Assembly (NCBI GenBank): GCA_030148425.1
Contig: JASBTM010000017.1
Span: forward strand, 248,001-312,000
Direction: 5' to 3'
DNA: 64,000 nucleotides
From: Hyphomicrobium sp.
GTDB lineage: Bacteria > Pseudomonadota > Alphaproteobacteria > Rhizobiales > Hyphomicrobiaceae
A model generated the notes under the pieces. It saw nothing but the letters and a program-made list of their open reading frames with translations, was not told the origin of the DNA and made no database searches. Every line of letters starts with the position of its first letter. The first letter of the stretch is position 1. The translations under genes were made by a program, and so were the position numbers. Of this stretch, positions 18,779 through 27,937 are shown one piece after another.

Positions 18779-20023
18779 CTACTTGGCTGCGACGGATGTC
18801 GCGGTCTCTTTGGACTTACGAACCTCGATGGTCGGATAGACCGACATGCCGGGACGCAATTCGCCTGCCAGCGGGCTGTCAGGATCTAGCGTGATCTTCA
18901 CCGGGATGCGTTGCACGATCTTGGTGAAGTTGCCGGTCGCGTTATCGGGAGGCAGGAGCGCGAACTGCTGGCCGCTGGCGGGAGCCAAGCTGTCGACATG
19001 CGCCGGGATCTCGACTCCCGGGAACATATCGACCTCGACGCTCACGGGCTGGCCGGGGCGCACCTGCTCAAGCTGCGTCTCCTTGAAGTTCGCGACGATG
19101 TAGGCGGCCTTCATCGGGACAACCGCCATCAACTGCGTGCCCGCCTGAACGTACTGACCGACGCGCAAAGTGCGATTGCCGACGACGCCATCAATCGGCG
19201 ATACGACAGTCGTGTAGGACAAGTTTAGCTCGGCCTGATCCTGAACGGCTTCGTCGTGGGCCAGCGTTGCCTTGGCTTGCGCGACCTGCGCTTTCAGAAT
19301 GTCGATCTGCTTCTCGGCGTTGGTCAGCGTCGCGTTATCACGGACGATGGAAGCGCGAGCGGCTGCAATGCGCGCCTCTGCCTGCTGGGCGTTCTGCACG
19401 CTGCCATAACCTGTCGTCGCGAGATGGCTGTAGCGCTGGCTGTCCTGCTCGGCGAACTTCTCGTTGGCCTTGTCGACATCGATCGTCGCCTTGGCACTAT
19501 CGATGACCGACTGCTGCGCATCGAGCGACGCCTGCTTGTCCGTGACCGAAGCTTTCGCAGCCTGCACGTCAGCCTTCGCCTGCTCGAGCGCGACCTTGAA
19601 GTCGCGGTCGTCGATGTGCGCCAGCACCTGGCCGGTCGTGACCCTCTCGTTATCGTTCGCGAGAACCTGCGTCAGATACCCCGAGACCCTGGGCGCAATC
19701 GTCGTGTTGTCAGCCTGCACGTAGGCGTCGTCCGTCGAAACCTGGAAGCGCCAAACGGACCAGTACTCCCACCCGAGGTAACCGGCCGCCGCAAGCGCAG
19801 CGAGGCTCGCCCCGGCTATGAGCACCCGGCGAAGCCCCCGGCGGGGCGCGCTATCCGAAACGTGGCCGTCCGCGGTGGCGTCCGATGCGGGCGCGGCCCC
19901 TTCGCCGGCCCCGGGCGGCACACGCACTGGAGCTGCTTCGGACGTTGGCGCTCGAAGATAAGGCACTGTTTCGTCGGGAGAAATCGCTCTGTCCAGCGTC
20001 AACGCATTCGGGTGGAGGCTCAT
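18779..20023 (-). CDS. emrA: HlyD/EmrA-like membrane-fusion protein (copy 1)
   Basis: This 414-aa protein has a 60-residue polar N-terminus, one transmembrane helix (about 68-86), STDDAYVQADNTTIAPRVSG (the first lipoyl half motif of EmrA), a long helical hairpin (about 135-250), and the closing beta segment with PIDGVVGNRTLRVGQYVQAG. AGGAG precedes the ATG. The promoter region is shared with the divergent tetR gene and holds a perfect 11-bp inverted repeat. Adaptor for the EmrB-like transporter downstream. Confidence 0.88.
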   Translation of the reverse strand: MSLHPNALTLDRAISPDETVPYLRAPTSEAAPVRVPPGAGEGAAPASDATADGHVSDSAPRRGLRRVLIAGASLAALAAAGYLGWEYWSVWRFQVSTDDAYVQADNTTIAPRVSGYLTQVLANDNERVTTGQVLAHIDDRDFKVALEQAKADVQAAKASVTDKQASLDAQQSVIDSAKATIDVDKANEKFAEQDSQRYSHLATTGYGSVQNAQQAEARIAAARASIVRDNATLTNAEKQIDILKAQVAQAKATLAHDEAVQDQAELNLSYTTVVSPIDGVVGNRTLRVGQYVQAGTQLMAVVPMKAAYIVANFKETQLEQVRPGQPVSVEVDMFPGVEIPAHVDSLAPASGQQFALLPPDNATGNFTKIVQRIPVKITLDPDSPLAGELRPGMSVYPTIEVRKSKETATSVAAK

Positions 20024-20062
20024 CGACCTGCTCCTGGATCTGTCGCGGCATCGACCACGACA

Positions 20063-20127
20063 ATTATAGAAACTTGTTGTTTTCCAAAATAAGCACCATT
20101 ATCTCGGCGTCAAGAGATTTTGGAAAA
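20063..20127. promoter_or_regulatory. Divergent promoter with 11-bp inverted repeat
   Basis: TTTTCCAAAAT (20080-20090) and ATTTTGGAAAA (20117-20127) are perfect inverted copies 26 bases apart. A minus-strand TATAAT box (20068-20063) for emrA lies 11 bases from the left arm, which therefore sits between the -35 and -10 elements; the right arm ends five bases before the tetR ATG. This is the layout of a TetR operator that represses both genes. Confidence 0.62.
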
Positions 20128-20132
20128 TAGCC

Positions 20133-20780
20133 ATGGTACAAAATAGTGCGGATAGAAAACGCTGTCGCGGGCGGCCCCAGGTCAGGCCGGACGCGGAGAC
20201 GCTGCATTTGCTGGTCGAAGCGGCGGCGACCGAGTTTCAGACCAACGGATATGCCGCCACGACGATGGGCAACGTTGCCCAGCGCGCCGGGATATCGACC
20301 AAAACCATGTATCGCTTGGTCCCTTGCAAGGCTGATTTGCTCGAGAAAGTGATTTCTGAGCGCATCGACGGGTTCATGCTTGCGGTCAATCCGGCCGAAC
20401 TCGACAAATACGGGCTCACGGAAGCCGTCGAGCGCATCTTGATCTCTTTCGGCACATTGACGCTCAGCGCCCGGACGATTGCGCTCCTTCGCCTTGTCAT
20501 TTCAGAGAGTGACCGCTTTCCCGAGCTTGCGGCGGCATTCCACGAAATTGCGGTGGTCCAAACCACGCGCGCCATAGCCGGGTGGCTAGATCTTCAACGG
20601 CAGCGCGGATTATTGAAAATCGACGATCCTGCAAAATCCGCATCCGCCTTGCGCGGCATGATGACGATGGATTTACAACGGACGGTCATGCTCGGCCTCG
20701 CCCACGTTCCGACCGCGGAAGAGATCGCGGCACGGGCGAAATTCTGTGCCGAATTGTTTGTCGATGGATGCCGTGCCTAG
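20133..20780 (+). CDS. TetR/AcrR family regulator between two EmrAB-like pairs
   Basis: A 215-aa regulator with the TetR DNA-binding domain (NGYAATTMGNVAQRAGISTKTMYRLVPCKADLLEKVI) and a C-terminal AefR-like ligand domain. It is divergent from emrA copy 1 and followed, 161 bases later, by emrA copy 2 on the same strand. The inverted repeat at 20080-20127 is the likely binding site. It probably represses copy 1 and itself; control of copy 2 is possible by read-through, as no matching repeat is visible before it. Confidence 0.88.
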   Translation: MVQNSADRKRCRGRPQVRPDAETLHLLVEAAATEFQTNGYAATTMGNVAQRAGISTKTMYRLVPCKADLLEKVISERIDGFMLAVNPAELDKYGLTEAVERILISFGTLTLSARTIALLRLVISESDRFPELAAAFHEIAVVQTTRAIAGWLDLQRQRGLLKIDDPAKSASALRGMMTMDLQRTVMLGLAHVPTAEEIAARAKFCAELFVDGCRA

Positions 20781-20941
20781 GCATTGATCGGCCGCCGCCA
20801 TGCCTGAGTTGGTTCGTCGCGATGCGCTGAAACGAATTTGGGTCTTCCCTTTGCGTCCGAGATGAGGCAACCACCAAACAGTGGCTCGCGATACCCGCTG
20901 CAACAGTCAATCGATCGCCCGGCGAAGCATAGAGAAGAACC

Positions 20942-22099
20942 ATGACGGATAGCCCCGCCGGCGAGCAACCGCCCTTGCCACGGCCTTCTCTGCCCGCATG
21001 GTTCTATACGACGTTGCGCGTCCTTGCCGTGGCCTTTGCGATCTTTCTCGCATGGTACATCGCAGGCCATTGGGATCGGTGGACTGGCGCGGCACGGTTC
21101 GAAACGACAGACGACGCTTTCATTGCCGGCGACGTCACGCCAATCTCCGCCAAGGTGTCGGGATATATCAAATCGGTCGACGTCAAGGATTTCCAGCCGA
21201 TCAAAAAAGGCGAAACGATCGTTACAATCGATCCGCGCGACTACGACGCGGCTCTCGTCCAAGCCCAAGCCAACGTGCACGCGAGCGAGGCCAACCTCGC
21301 AAATCTAGCCAACCAAAAAGACGTGCAGCGCAGCCTGATACGGCAGGCGGAGGCGACAATCGACGCGACGAAAGCCGATCTCGATCGCTATAATCTGGAA
21401 GCCGAACGCCAACGCAATCTTTTGAAGTCGAGCATTGCCGGTACGCCGCAAGGCGTCGAGCAGGCAGACGACAATGCCAAGCGGACGGCGGCGCAGCTCG
21501 AGCTGAACAAAGCGCAGCTCGATCAGCAGAAAGCCATCCTCGCTAGTCTTGATGTCGAACAGCTGCAGCTCGAAGCACAGGTGCGCGCGGCGAAGGCGCA
21601 AGAGGCGCTCGCGCAAAACAACGTCGACTACACGAAGATCGTCGCGCCCGATAACGGTCTGGTCGGTCAGCGCCTCGTCCGGCCCGGGCAGTTCGTGAAT
21701 ATCGGGACGCAGGTCATCGCCGTGGTATCGCTGCCGGGAGTTTGGGTCGTAGCGAACTATAAAGAGACGCAAATGACCAATGTGCGCCTCGGCCAGAAGG
21801 CGACTGTTCACGTCGATGCTTTTCCCGATCTCAAACTGACGGGTCACGTCGACAGCTGGTCGCCGGGAACGGGCAGCACCTTCGCGCTTTTGCCACCTGA
21901 TAATGCGACCGGAAACTTTACGAAGGTCGTGCAACGCGTTCCGGTGAAAATCGTGCTCGATCCCAATCCGGCGCTTGGAACACTGGTCAGGCCTGGTCTG
22001 TCGGTAGAGGCGACCATCGATACGGGAAGCACGCCGCCGGAAGGCTCGCCGCCCACGACCAACGGCACGCCGAACATTCCGTCGGATGTTGACAAATGA
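20942..22099 (+). CDS. HlyD/EmrA-like membrane-fusion protein (copy 2)
   Basis: This 385-aa adaptor has one transmembrane helix (about 22-42), ETTDDAFIAGDVTPISAKVSG, a helical hairpin (about 85-215) and VAPDNGLVGQRLVRPGQFVNIG. It is clearly related to copy 1 but with many differences, so it is not a recent duplicate. AGAGAAG precedes the ATG. The four-base overlap with the following MFS gene shows coupled expression. Confidence 0.88.
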   Translation: MTDSPAGEQPPLPRPSLPAWFYTTLRVLAVAFAIFLAWYIAGHWDRWTGAARFETTDDAFIAGDVTPISAKVSGYIKSVDVKDFQPIKKGETIVTIDPRDYDAALVQAQANVHASEANLANLANQKDVQRSLIRQAEATIDATKADLDRYNLEAERQRNLLKSSIAGTPQGVEQADDNAKRTAAQLELNKAQLDQQKAILASLDVEQLQLEAQVRAAKAQEALAQNNVDYTKIVAPDNGLVGQRLVRPGQFVNIGTQVIAVVSLPGVWVVANYKETQMTNVRLGQKATVHVDAFPDLKLTGHVDSWSPGTGSTFALLPPDNATGNFTKVVQRVPVKIVLDPNPALGTLVRPGLSVEATIDTGSTPPEGSPPTTNGTPNIPSDVDK

Positions 22100-23694
22100 G
22101 CGCTGCCGCACCCGCAGCGGCCGGTCCGGCGTCGAGCGGCGTGACGCAAGCGATCGAGCAGATCCATAAAATTTCGGCGCGTCCGTACATCGGCCTCTTA
22201 GGCGTCTTGCTCGGCGCAACGATGAGCACGCTCGGCAGCCGAACCACGACATTCGGGCTTGCCGATCTACGCGGAGGCCTGGGCGTCGGCTTCGACGAGG
22301 GCGCGTGGATCACCACAAGCTTCGGCGTCGGACAAATGCTGATCGGCGTCGCGTCGCCCTATCTCGGCGCAATCTTCGGCGTTCGCCGCATACTGCTGAT
22401 GGGCATCATCATCTTCTTCATGACGAGCCTGCTCGGACCGCTGTCGCCGAACCTCAATGCTTTTCTCGTGATGCAATTTCTCGGCGGCATCGGGTCGGGA
22501 ACCTTCATTCCACTGACTGTCAGCTACATTCTTCGCAACCTGCCGAAGGGTCTCGTCATCTACGGCATCTCGATCTACGCGATGAACTCGGAGCTTTCGC
22601 AGAACGTCGCCGCGTCGCTGGAGGGATGGTACACGGACCATCTCTCATGGCATTGGATCGATTGGCAGTACTGCGTCGCGCTGCCAATCATGTATCTATG
22701 TATCTGGTACGGCATGCCTGTCGAAAGCGGGCTGAGCCGGCGGCTGCGCGATCTCGACTGGCCGGGTATTTTCTATGCCGGAGCTGGCTTCGGCCTCCTC
22801 TATGCGGCGCTGGATCAAGGCAACCGTCTCGATTGGCTGAACAGCGGATTGATCGTCGGCCTGCTGGTCAGCGGCGGACTTCTGACGCTGCTCTTCATTG
22901 TGCGCGAACTCGTGTCTCCGAGTCCCTTCGTCAACATCCGGGTCATCGCGCATGAGAACCTGATCCCGCTCCTGCTGCTTCTCGCGGGTTTCCGGTTCAT
23001 CATTCTGTCAACCGCCTACATCATTCCAAGCTATCTCCAGACGGTGCAGGATTTCCGCGAGTTGCAGGTCGGCTCCGTTCTTCTGTGGATCGCGCTTCCG
23101 CAATTCCTGATCGTGCTTCCACTCGGCTACGTTCTCAATCGTGTTGATGGGCGGTATGTCCTCGCGCTCGGAAACTTGATGATCGGCATCGCGTGCCTCA
23201 TGGGCACGAACCTGACGAACGAGTGGGCGACCAACGATTTCTTGCCGTCGCAAATTCTGCAGGCGCTCGGGCAGTCGTTCGCACTGACGAGCCTCATCGT
23301 TCTCGTCATCAAATCAATCTCGCCGGCGGACGCGCTGACAATCGGCAGCTTGCTGCAGCTCAGCCGACTGTTCGGCGGTGAAATCGGCACATCCTTCATG
23401 CAGACGTTCGTTCGCATTCGGGAACAGGTGCACTCAAACCTGATCGGGCTGCATGTCGATGGTCTCTCGGCACTCACGATCGACAGGTTGACGGGCTACC
23501 AGAACATCCTCGGCGAGCATTCCGCTGATCACGCCGTCACCGCGGCGCGGGCGACGAAAATTCTCGGATCGGCGGTTGCGCAGCAGGCCGCGGTGTATTC
23601 CTACATTGATGGATTTCTTGCTGCCGCGGTCGGATCGGCCATTTGCCTTATCCTGGTCGCGACCGTGCAGAAGCCGAAAAACCCGGCGTTCTGA
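22096..23694 (+). CDS. DHA2-family efflux MFS transporter, EmrB-like (copy 2)
   Basis: A 532-aa protein of 14 predicted helices, with an early GVGFDEGAWITTSFGVGQMLIG helix pair and a long periplasmic loop (FVRIREQVHSNLIGLHVDGLS) near the C-terminus. The family's motif C region differs from copy 1, lacking the GPxxGG consensus, which suggests a different substrate or mechanism detail. It overlaps the adaptor gene by four bases. Part of the second pump of the locus. Confidence 0.85.
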   Translation: MSAAAPAAAGPASSGVTQAIEQIHKISARPYIGLLGVLLGATMSTLGSRTTTFGLADLRGGLGVGFDEGAWITTSFGVGQMLIGVASPYLGAIFGVRRILLMGIIIFFMTSLLGPLSPNLNAFLVMQFLGGIGSGTFIPLTVSYILRNLPKGLVIYGISIYAMNSELSQNVAASLEGWYTDHLSWHWIDWQYCVALPIMYLCIWYGMPVESGLSRRLRDLDWPGIFYAGAGFGLLYAALDQGNRLDWLNSGLIVGLLVSGGLLTLLFIVRELVSPSPFVNIRVIAHENLIPLLLLLAGFRFIILSTAYIIPSYLQTVQDFRELQVGSVLLWIALPQFLIVLPLGYVLNRVDGRYVLALGNLMIGIACLMGTNLTNEWATNDFLPSQILQALGQSFALTSLIVLVIKSISPADALTIGSLLQLSRLFGGEIGTSFMQTFVRIREQVHSNLIGLHVDGLSALTIDRLTGYQNILGEHSADHAVTAARATKILGSAVAQQAAVYSYIDGFLAAAVGSAICLILVATVQKPKNPAF

Positions 23695-23739
23695 CTTCGC
23701 CGCTCACCAAAACAACCGCGAAAAAAACCTTTAGGCGGC

Positions 23740-23967
23740 TCAGGCTGCTCGTTCGGTGGCGAGCGTTCTAAACCGGACAACGGCGTTAGACTTCAACCGA
23801 TCGGCATCAAACTCTCCGACTTTCGCAAGCGAGATCATCGTGCTCGCGATCAGAGTCCGCCTTTTCTCGTCGTTGGCGCCGACGCCGAGTTCGGCGCAAG
23901 CAAGGTCGAACGCTTTTTGAAGGAGAGATACTTCAGAGCTATCAAAGCTCCCGAAGGGAACTTTCAT
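23740..23967 (-). CDS. Small conserved-looking cytosolic protein, 75 aa
   Basis: A soluble helical protein starting MKVPFGSFDSSEVSLLQKAF and continuing DLACAELGVGANDEKRRTL. It has GAGGT upstream of the ATG at 23967; an upstream start at 24033 would add 22 unlikely residues. Proteins of this kind occur as small hypotheticals in rhizobia and relatives, from memory; function unknown. Convergent with emrB copy 2. Confidence 0.6.
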   Translation of the reverse strand: MKVPFGSFDSSEVSLLQKAFDLACAELGVGANDEKRRTLIASTMISLAKVGEFDADRLKSNAVVRFRTLATERAA

Positions 23968-24294
23968 ATGTGCTACCTCGCGCTTTCTGGCGGGAGCACA
24001 CATCGCTCTCTCAGCCACCGCGACCAGTTCCACTGCCGCTGATGGATTGAGTATACACCAATATATCTCGAACGAGAGCGCGATCGCGTGATCAATGGCG
24101 GAAATGTGGAGGGGATTGCGAAGTGCTGCGCTTGCTATGCGCGTGTGGCGGATGCTACAGACCCTGCACGGTGCGGAACTGTGAGCATATATAACAACTT
24201 CAATTCCTTAGCGTCCCAATAACAGGCGCGCTCCGGGCATCTCGGCGCCGCGCGGCGCGTTCCTTTACGGGAAATGGGGCGGAGGTAAAAAATT
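23968..24294. other. Intergenic, no gene seen
   Basis: The 327 bases between two divergent genes contain an AT-rich core with TATATCT near 24060 and CATATATAAC near 24185, which could be -10 regions for the minus- and plus-strand genes. A GC-rich palindromic stretch (GGCGCCGCGCGGCGC) lies at about 24245-24260. I could not support a small RNA or reading frame. Confidence 0.4.
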
Positions 24295-24915
24295 ATGACA
24301 GACGCAAAAATCAGCATTCACCTTGGTGACCTGCCCGCAGGACTATCGTTTCCGAGCGGCGTCGCGATCGATACCGAGACGCTCGGCCTCAATCCGCATC
24401 GCGATCGTTTGTGCCTCGTGCAGCTTTCGAGCGGCGATGGGACGGCACATCTGATCAAGTTCGACGGGAAAAGCTACGCTGCTCCGCGCCTGAAGGCTAT
24501 GCTTGCCGATCCCGCAATTTTAAAGATCTTCCATTTCGCGCGCTTCGACGTCGCGGTACTGAAGCAGTATCTGGGCGTCGATACCACGCCGATTTATTGC
24601 ACGAAGATCGCATCGAAACTGGCGCGGACCTACACGGATCGTCACGGTCTCAAGGACTTGGTTGGAGAACTCCTCGGCATCGAGCTCTCGAAACAACAGC
24701 AGAGCAGCGATTGGGGCGCGGCGGAGCTTTCGGAAAGTCAAAAGTCGTATGCGGCGAACGACGTGCTGCATCTCCACGCCCTCAAGGCCAAGCTCGATTC
24801 GATGCTGGCTCGTGAAGGACGCTCGGACTTCGCGCAAGCGGCGTTCGGATTCCTGCCGGTACGCGCCCGGCTGGACCTAGCAGGTTTCGAGCAGGACGAC
24901 ATTTTCGCCCATTAG
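24295..24915 (+). CDS. rnd: RNase D-like 3'-5' exonuclease, short form
   Basis: This 206-aa protein is a DEDDy exonuclease domain alone: AIDTETLGL (Asp/Glu pair of ExoI), FHFARFDVAVL (ExoII) and YAANDVLHLHAL (ExoIII with Tyr and Asp). It lacks the HRDC domains of E. coli RNase D, as do the short alphaproteobacterial proteins. Role: trimming of structured RNA 3' ends, such as tRNA precursors. A strong GGAGG lies before the ATG. It stands 86 bases upstream of the LPS-transport block. Confidence 0.87.
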   Translation: MTDAKISIHLGDLPAGLSFPSGVAIDTETLGLNPHRDRLCLVQLSSGDGTAHLIKFDGKSYAAPRLKAMLADPAILKIFHFARFDVAVLKQYLGVDTTPIYCTKIASKLARTYTDRHGLKDLVGELLGIELSKQQQSSDWGAAELSESQKSYAANDVLHLHALKAKLDSMLAREGRSDFAQAAFGFLPVRARLDLAGFEQDDIFAH

Positions 24916-25001
24916 AACGCTGCAATCGCTGAACAACGTTGGACAAGTCCCAAAGTCACCCCAATTAAAGGCAAGATTGCGGGGTCTAAGGGGGGTAAGG
25001 C

Positions 25002-26966
25002 ATGGCCAGCATGGCTGCCACCGATAATTCGGGACATGTGCGGGGGCGAGAGCGCACGTCCGGCGGCACCATCGTCATTGCGGGTGACCGGACGAAAAGC
25101 CGGCTCGCCGCGCATCGCCATTCCGGCCGCGTCCGTATCCTGAAATTCGCGCTGCCGCTCGCCGCCGTGGCGATGACCGGCTTTGCGACGATGAACATTC
25201 TCGGCAATGCAGGCGTCGGCCCGGCTCTTCCCCCTCTCGAAGTCCCGAAGATCGTTGCAGACAATCTCAAGATGCACAATCCGCACTACCAGGGCTTCAA
25301 CTCCGACGGCGGCCATTACTGGGTCAAGGCGCAGACAGCGCAGCAGGACCTGAAAACGCTGACCGCCGTGCATCTCGACAGCATCACAGGCGAACTGACA
25401 GACGTCAAAAAGCAGAAGACGTATCTTACCGCCGTTCGCGGCGTCTTCGACAACAAGTCGAACATTCTCGAGCTTTACGACGCGATCAACGTGACCGGCG
25501 ATAGCGGCCTCAATGCCAAGCTGACGCGCGCTACGATTCAGACGAAAGAGAACATCATCACGTCCGACCAACCGTCGACGATCTTGATGGGCGCGGGAAA
25601 GATCACGTCCAATCAACTGACCATTCGTCAGAAGACGAAGGAATACACCTTCCTCGAAAACGTTCGCACCCACATACAGCCGAAGGAGAGCCAGCAGGCT
25701 GCGACCGGCCAGGCGGACACCACTCAGACCGCGCTGCCGTTCGGCAAGCCCGGACAGCCTGTTGACGTGGCTTCCAACCGTCTCGATGTCGACGACGTCA
25801 AGAAAATAGCGATCTATTCAGGACAAGTCACAGCTACGCAGGACGGCGCGACGATGACGTCGCCGGAAATGACCGTAACCTACGAAGGCGCGGTCGCTCC
25901 CAGCGCGAAAGACGACAGTCAAGCAAAGGACGCGCATACCGATGCCGATGCTGCGGGCACGAAGGTGAAGCTGATAGTCGCCAGGGACTCGGTTGTTCTA
26001 CAGCAGACGAACGGACAGACGGCAACGAGCCGCACGGCAACGTTCGATACTGTTGCAAACACCGCCGTCCTCGAAGGCGACGTCGTGCTGACACAGGGCG
26101 ACGATCGCCGCGCGGTCGGCGACAGGGTCGATTACGATCAGGCGGCGCAGACAATGGTCCTCACCGGTCCCGTCGTCGTCACACAGGGCGCCAACATCCT
26201 GAAAGGGCGTCGCCTCGTCTACAATCGCGCGACGCAGAAGATGCAGCTGTCGGCACCCGCAAATATCATGGGCAACGCGTCGGCGGGGCGCATCACGGCG
26301 CATTTCGTCAAGCCGTCAGCAAAGGCTCCGAGCGCACAATCCTCGGACGACGATCAGAATAGCGACGGCATCTCGTTCGGCGCGGCCTTCAAGTCCGATC
26401 CGAACGCTCCCTACGACGTGGTTTCCGACAAACTCGATGTCGACGACAACGCCAAAAACGCGACCTTCACGGGCAACGTCTCGGCCGTGCAGGGCGCAGT
26501 CACGATGCGCTCGCAGGAGCTGACGGCCTTCTATACCGGCAGTGCGGGCATGGACGCGGCGGATGATCAGACGACTTCCGGAACCGCTAAAGCTCCGGCT
26601 ACGCTCACGCACCTGACTGCGAAAAAGAAGGTCGTGGTGACGGCAAAGGACGGTCAGACCGCCACCGGTGACTGGGCGGAAGTCGACGTCAAAAAGAACC
26701 TGACCACCATGGGCGGGGCGGTCGTGCTGACGCAAGGCAAGAACATCGTCCACGGCACACGGCTCGTCATCGACATGAACACCGGAGAAGCGACGATCAA
26801 GACAGAGCCGGTAGCGCGCGCCGACGGTCCCGCAGTCAGCAGCAGCGACGGCGACGGCAAAAGCCAAGTTTTCAAGGCGGAGCGTCCGAGCGCGATTTTT
26901 TATCCGGGCCAGCTCAAAAAATCGAAAATCGAGGCCCAGGGCTGGGAGGTCCGTACGTCGCCTTGA
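25002..26966 (+). CDS. LptC-LptA-LptA fusion, LPS transport bridge protein
   Basis: A 654-aa protein that joins parts usually encoded separately. Residues 44-66 are a membrane anchor; about 75-230 match LptC (NPHYQGFNSDGGHYWVKA). Two LptA/OstA domains follow, about 254-420 and 470-605, recognisable as an internal repeat: SNRLDVDDVKKIAIYSGQVTAT aligns with SDKLDVDDNAKNATFTGNVSAV, and ILKGRRLVYN with IVHGTRLVID. Linkers of 30-50 polar residues separate them. In most bacteria LptC recruits free LptA to bridge the periplasm; here the bridge would be covalent. It lies 66 bases upstream of lptB. AAGG is close to the ATG. Confidence 0.88.
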   Translation: MASMAATDNSGHVRGRERTSGGTIVIAGDRTKSRLAAHRHSGRVRILKFALPLAAVAMTGFATMNILGNAGVGPALPPLEVPKIVADNLKMHNPHYQGFNSDGGHYWVKAQTAQQDLKTLTAVHLDSITGELTDVKKQKTYLTAVRGVFDNKSNILELYDAINVTGDSGLNAKLTRATIQTKENIITSDQPSTILMGAGKITSNQLTIRQKTKEYTFLENVRTHIQPKESQQAATGQADTTQTALPFGKPGQPVDVASNRLDVDDVKKIAIYSGQVTATQDGATMTSPEMTVTYEGAVAPSAKDDSQAKDAHTDADAAGTKVKLIVARDSVVLQQTNGQTATSRTATFDTVANTAVLEGDVVLTQGDDRRAVGDRVDYDQAAQTMVLTGPVVVTQGANILKGRRLVYNRATQKMQLSAPANIMGNASAGRITAHFVKPSAKAPSAQSSDDDQNSDGISFGAAFKSDPNAPYDVVSDKLDVDDNAKNATFTGNVSAVQGAVTMRSQELTAFYTGSAGMDAADDQTTSGTAKAPATLTHLTAKKKVVVTAKDGQTATGDWAEVDVKKNLTTMGGAVVLTQGKNIVHGTRLVIDMNTGEATIKTEPVARADGPAVSSSDGDGKSQVFKAERPSAIFYPGQLKKSKIEAQGWEVRTSP

Positions 26967-27032
26967 CCGAACAGCGTAGTTGGACACAGTACAGCAGACG
27001 GCAGAACGCGCCGAACGGCGGCGAGGTATTTG

Positions 27033-27893
27033 GTGTTTAAGGCTTTACCCATTCGCCTGAAATCGCCGGACAAGGCGATGAACGGAGCGGCCAGCCACAC
27101 GAATGGCAGCGGCAGCATTTCGCAGGCTTCCGCGGCGCCCGACGATCCGCATGCGATCGGCGCCGACGGCTGGCTAACGGCATACGACGTCAAGAAATCT
27201 TACCGCAAGCGGATGGTCGTCAAAGGCGTGAACCTGGCAGTCGGGCGCGGGGAATCGGTCGGCCTCCTAGGCCCCAACGGCGCCGGTAAAACGACCGTCT
27301 TCTACATGATCACGGGCCTCGTCGCCGCGGATCATGGGCGCATCACGATCGACGGCGAAGACGTGACCAAGCTGCCGATGTATCAGCGGGCGCGGCTCGG
27401 CGTCGGTTACCTGCCGCAGGAAGCCTCTATTTTTCGCGGATTGACGGTCGAGCAGAACATCATGGCGGTTCTCGAGCTCATCGAGCCGAACCGCAAAGCC
27501 CGGAAAGAGCAGCTCGACAGTTTGCTCGAAGAATTTTCCATCACGCGGCTTAGAAAGTCGGCGGCGATGGCCCTCTCAGGCGGCGAGCGCAGACGCTGTG
27601 AAATTGCCCGCGCGCTAGCGTCCCGGCCCTCGTTCATGTTGCTTGACGAACCGTTCGCCGGTATCGACCCGATCGCCGTCGGCGATATTCAGCAGCTCGT
27701 TCGGCACTTGACCGAGCGAGGTATTGGTGTGTTGATCACGGACCATAACGTTCGTGAAACATTAAGCCTGATCGACCGCGCATATATCATATATGATGGT
27801 CAGGTTCTAACGCAGGGCAAACCTTCTGAAATCATATCGAATGAAGATGTGCGGCGAGTCTATCTTGGCGATATGTTCGTTAATTCGCGTTGA
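27033..27893 (+). CDS. lptB: LPS export ABC transporter ATPase LptB
   Basis: The ATPase powers extraction of LPS from the inner membrane by LptB2FGC. Walker A GPNGAGKTT, signature LSGGERRRCEIARAL, Walker B FMLLDEPFAGIDP and the switch His in LITDHNVRET are all present, and the end (MFVNSR) matches the family. The protein has an N-terminal extension of roughly 45 residues, Ser/Ala-rich, before the ABC core. The GTG at 27033 has GAGGT five bases upstream; ATG at 27078 and TTG at 27030 are alternatives. lptF and lptG are not in this window. Confidence 0.93.
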   Translation: MFKALPIRLKSPDKAMNGAASHTNGSGSISQASAAPDDPHAIGADGWLTAYDVKKSYRKRMVVKGVNLAVGRGESVGLLGPNGAGKTTVFYMITGLVAADHGRITIDGEDVTKLPMYQRARLGVGYLPQEASIFRGLTVEQNIMAVLELIEPNRKARKEQLDSLLEEFSITRLRKSAAMALSGGERRRCEIARALASRPSFMLLDEPFAGIDPIAVGDIQQLVRHLTERGIGVLITDHNVRETLSLIDRAYIIYDGQVLTQGKPSEIISNEDVRRVYLGDMFVNSR

Positions 27894-27937
27894 GTATAGG
27901 TGGCTCCGGCATTCTCGTAACGGAGCAAAGTTTTAGC

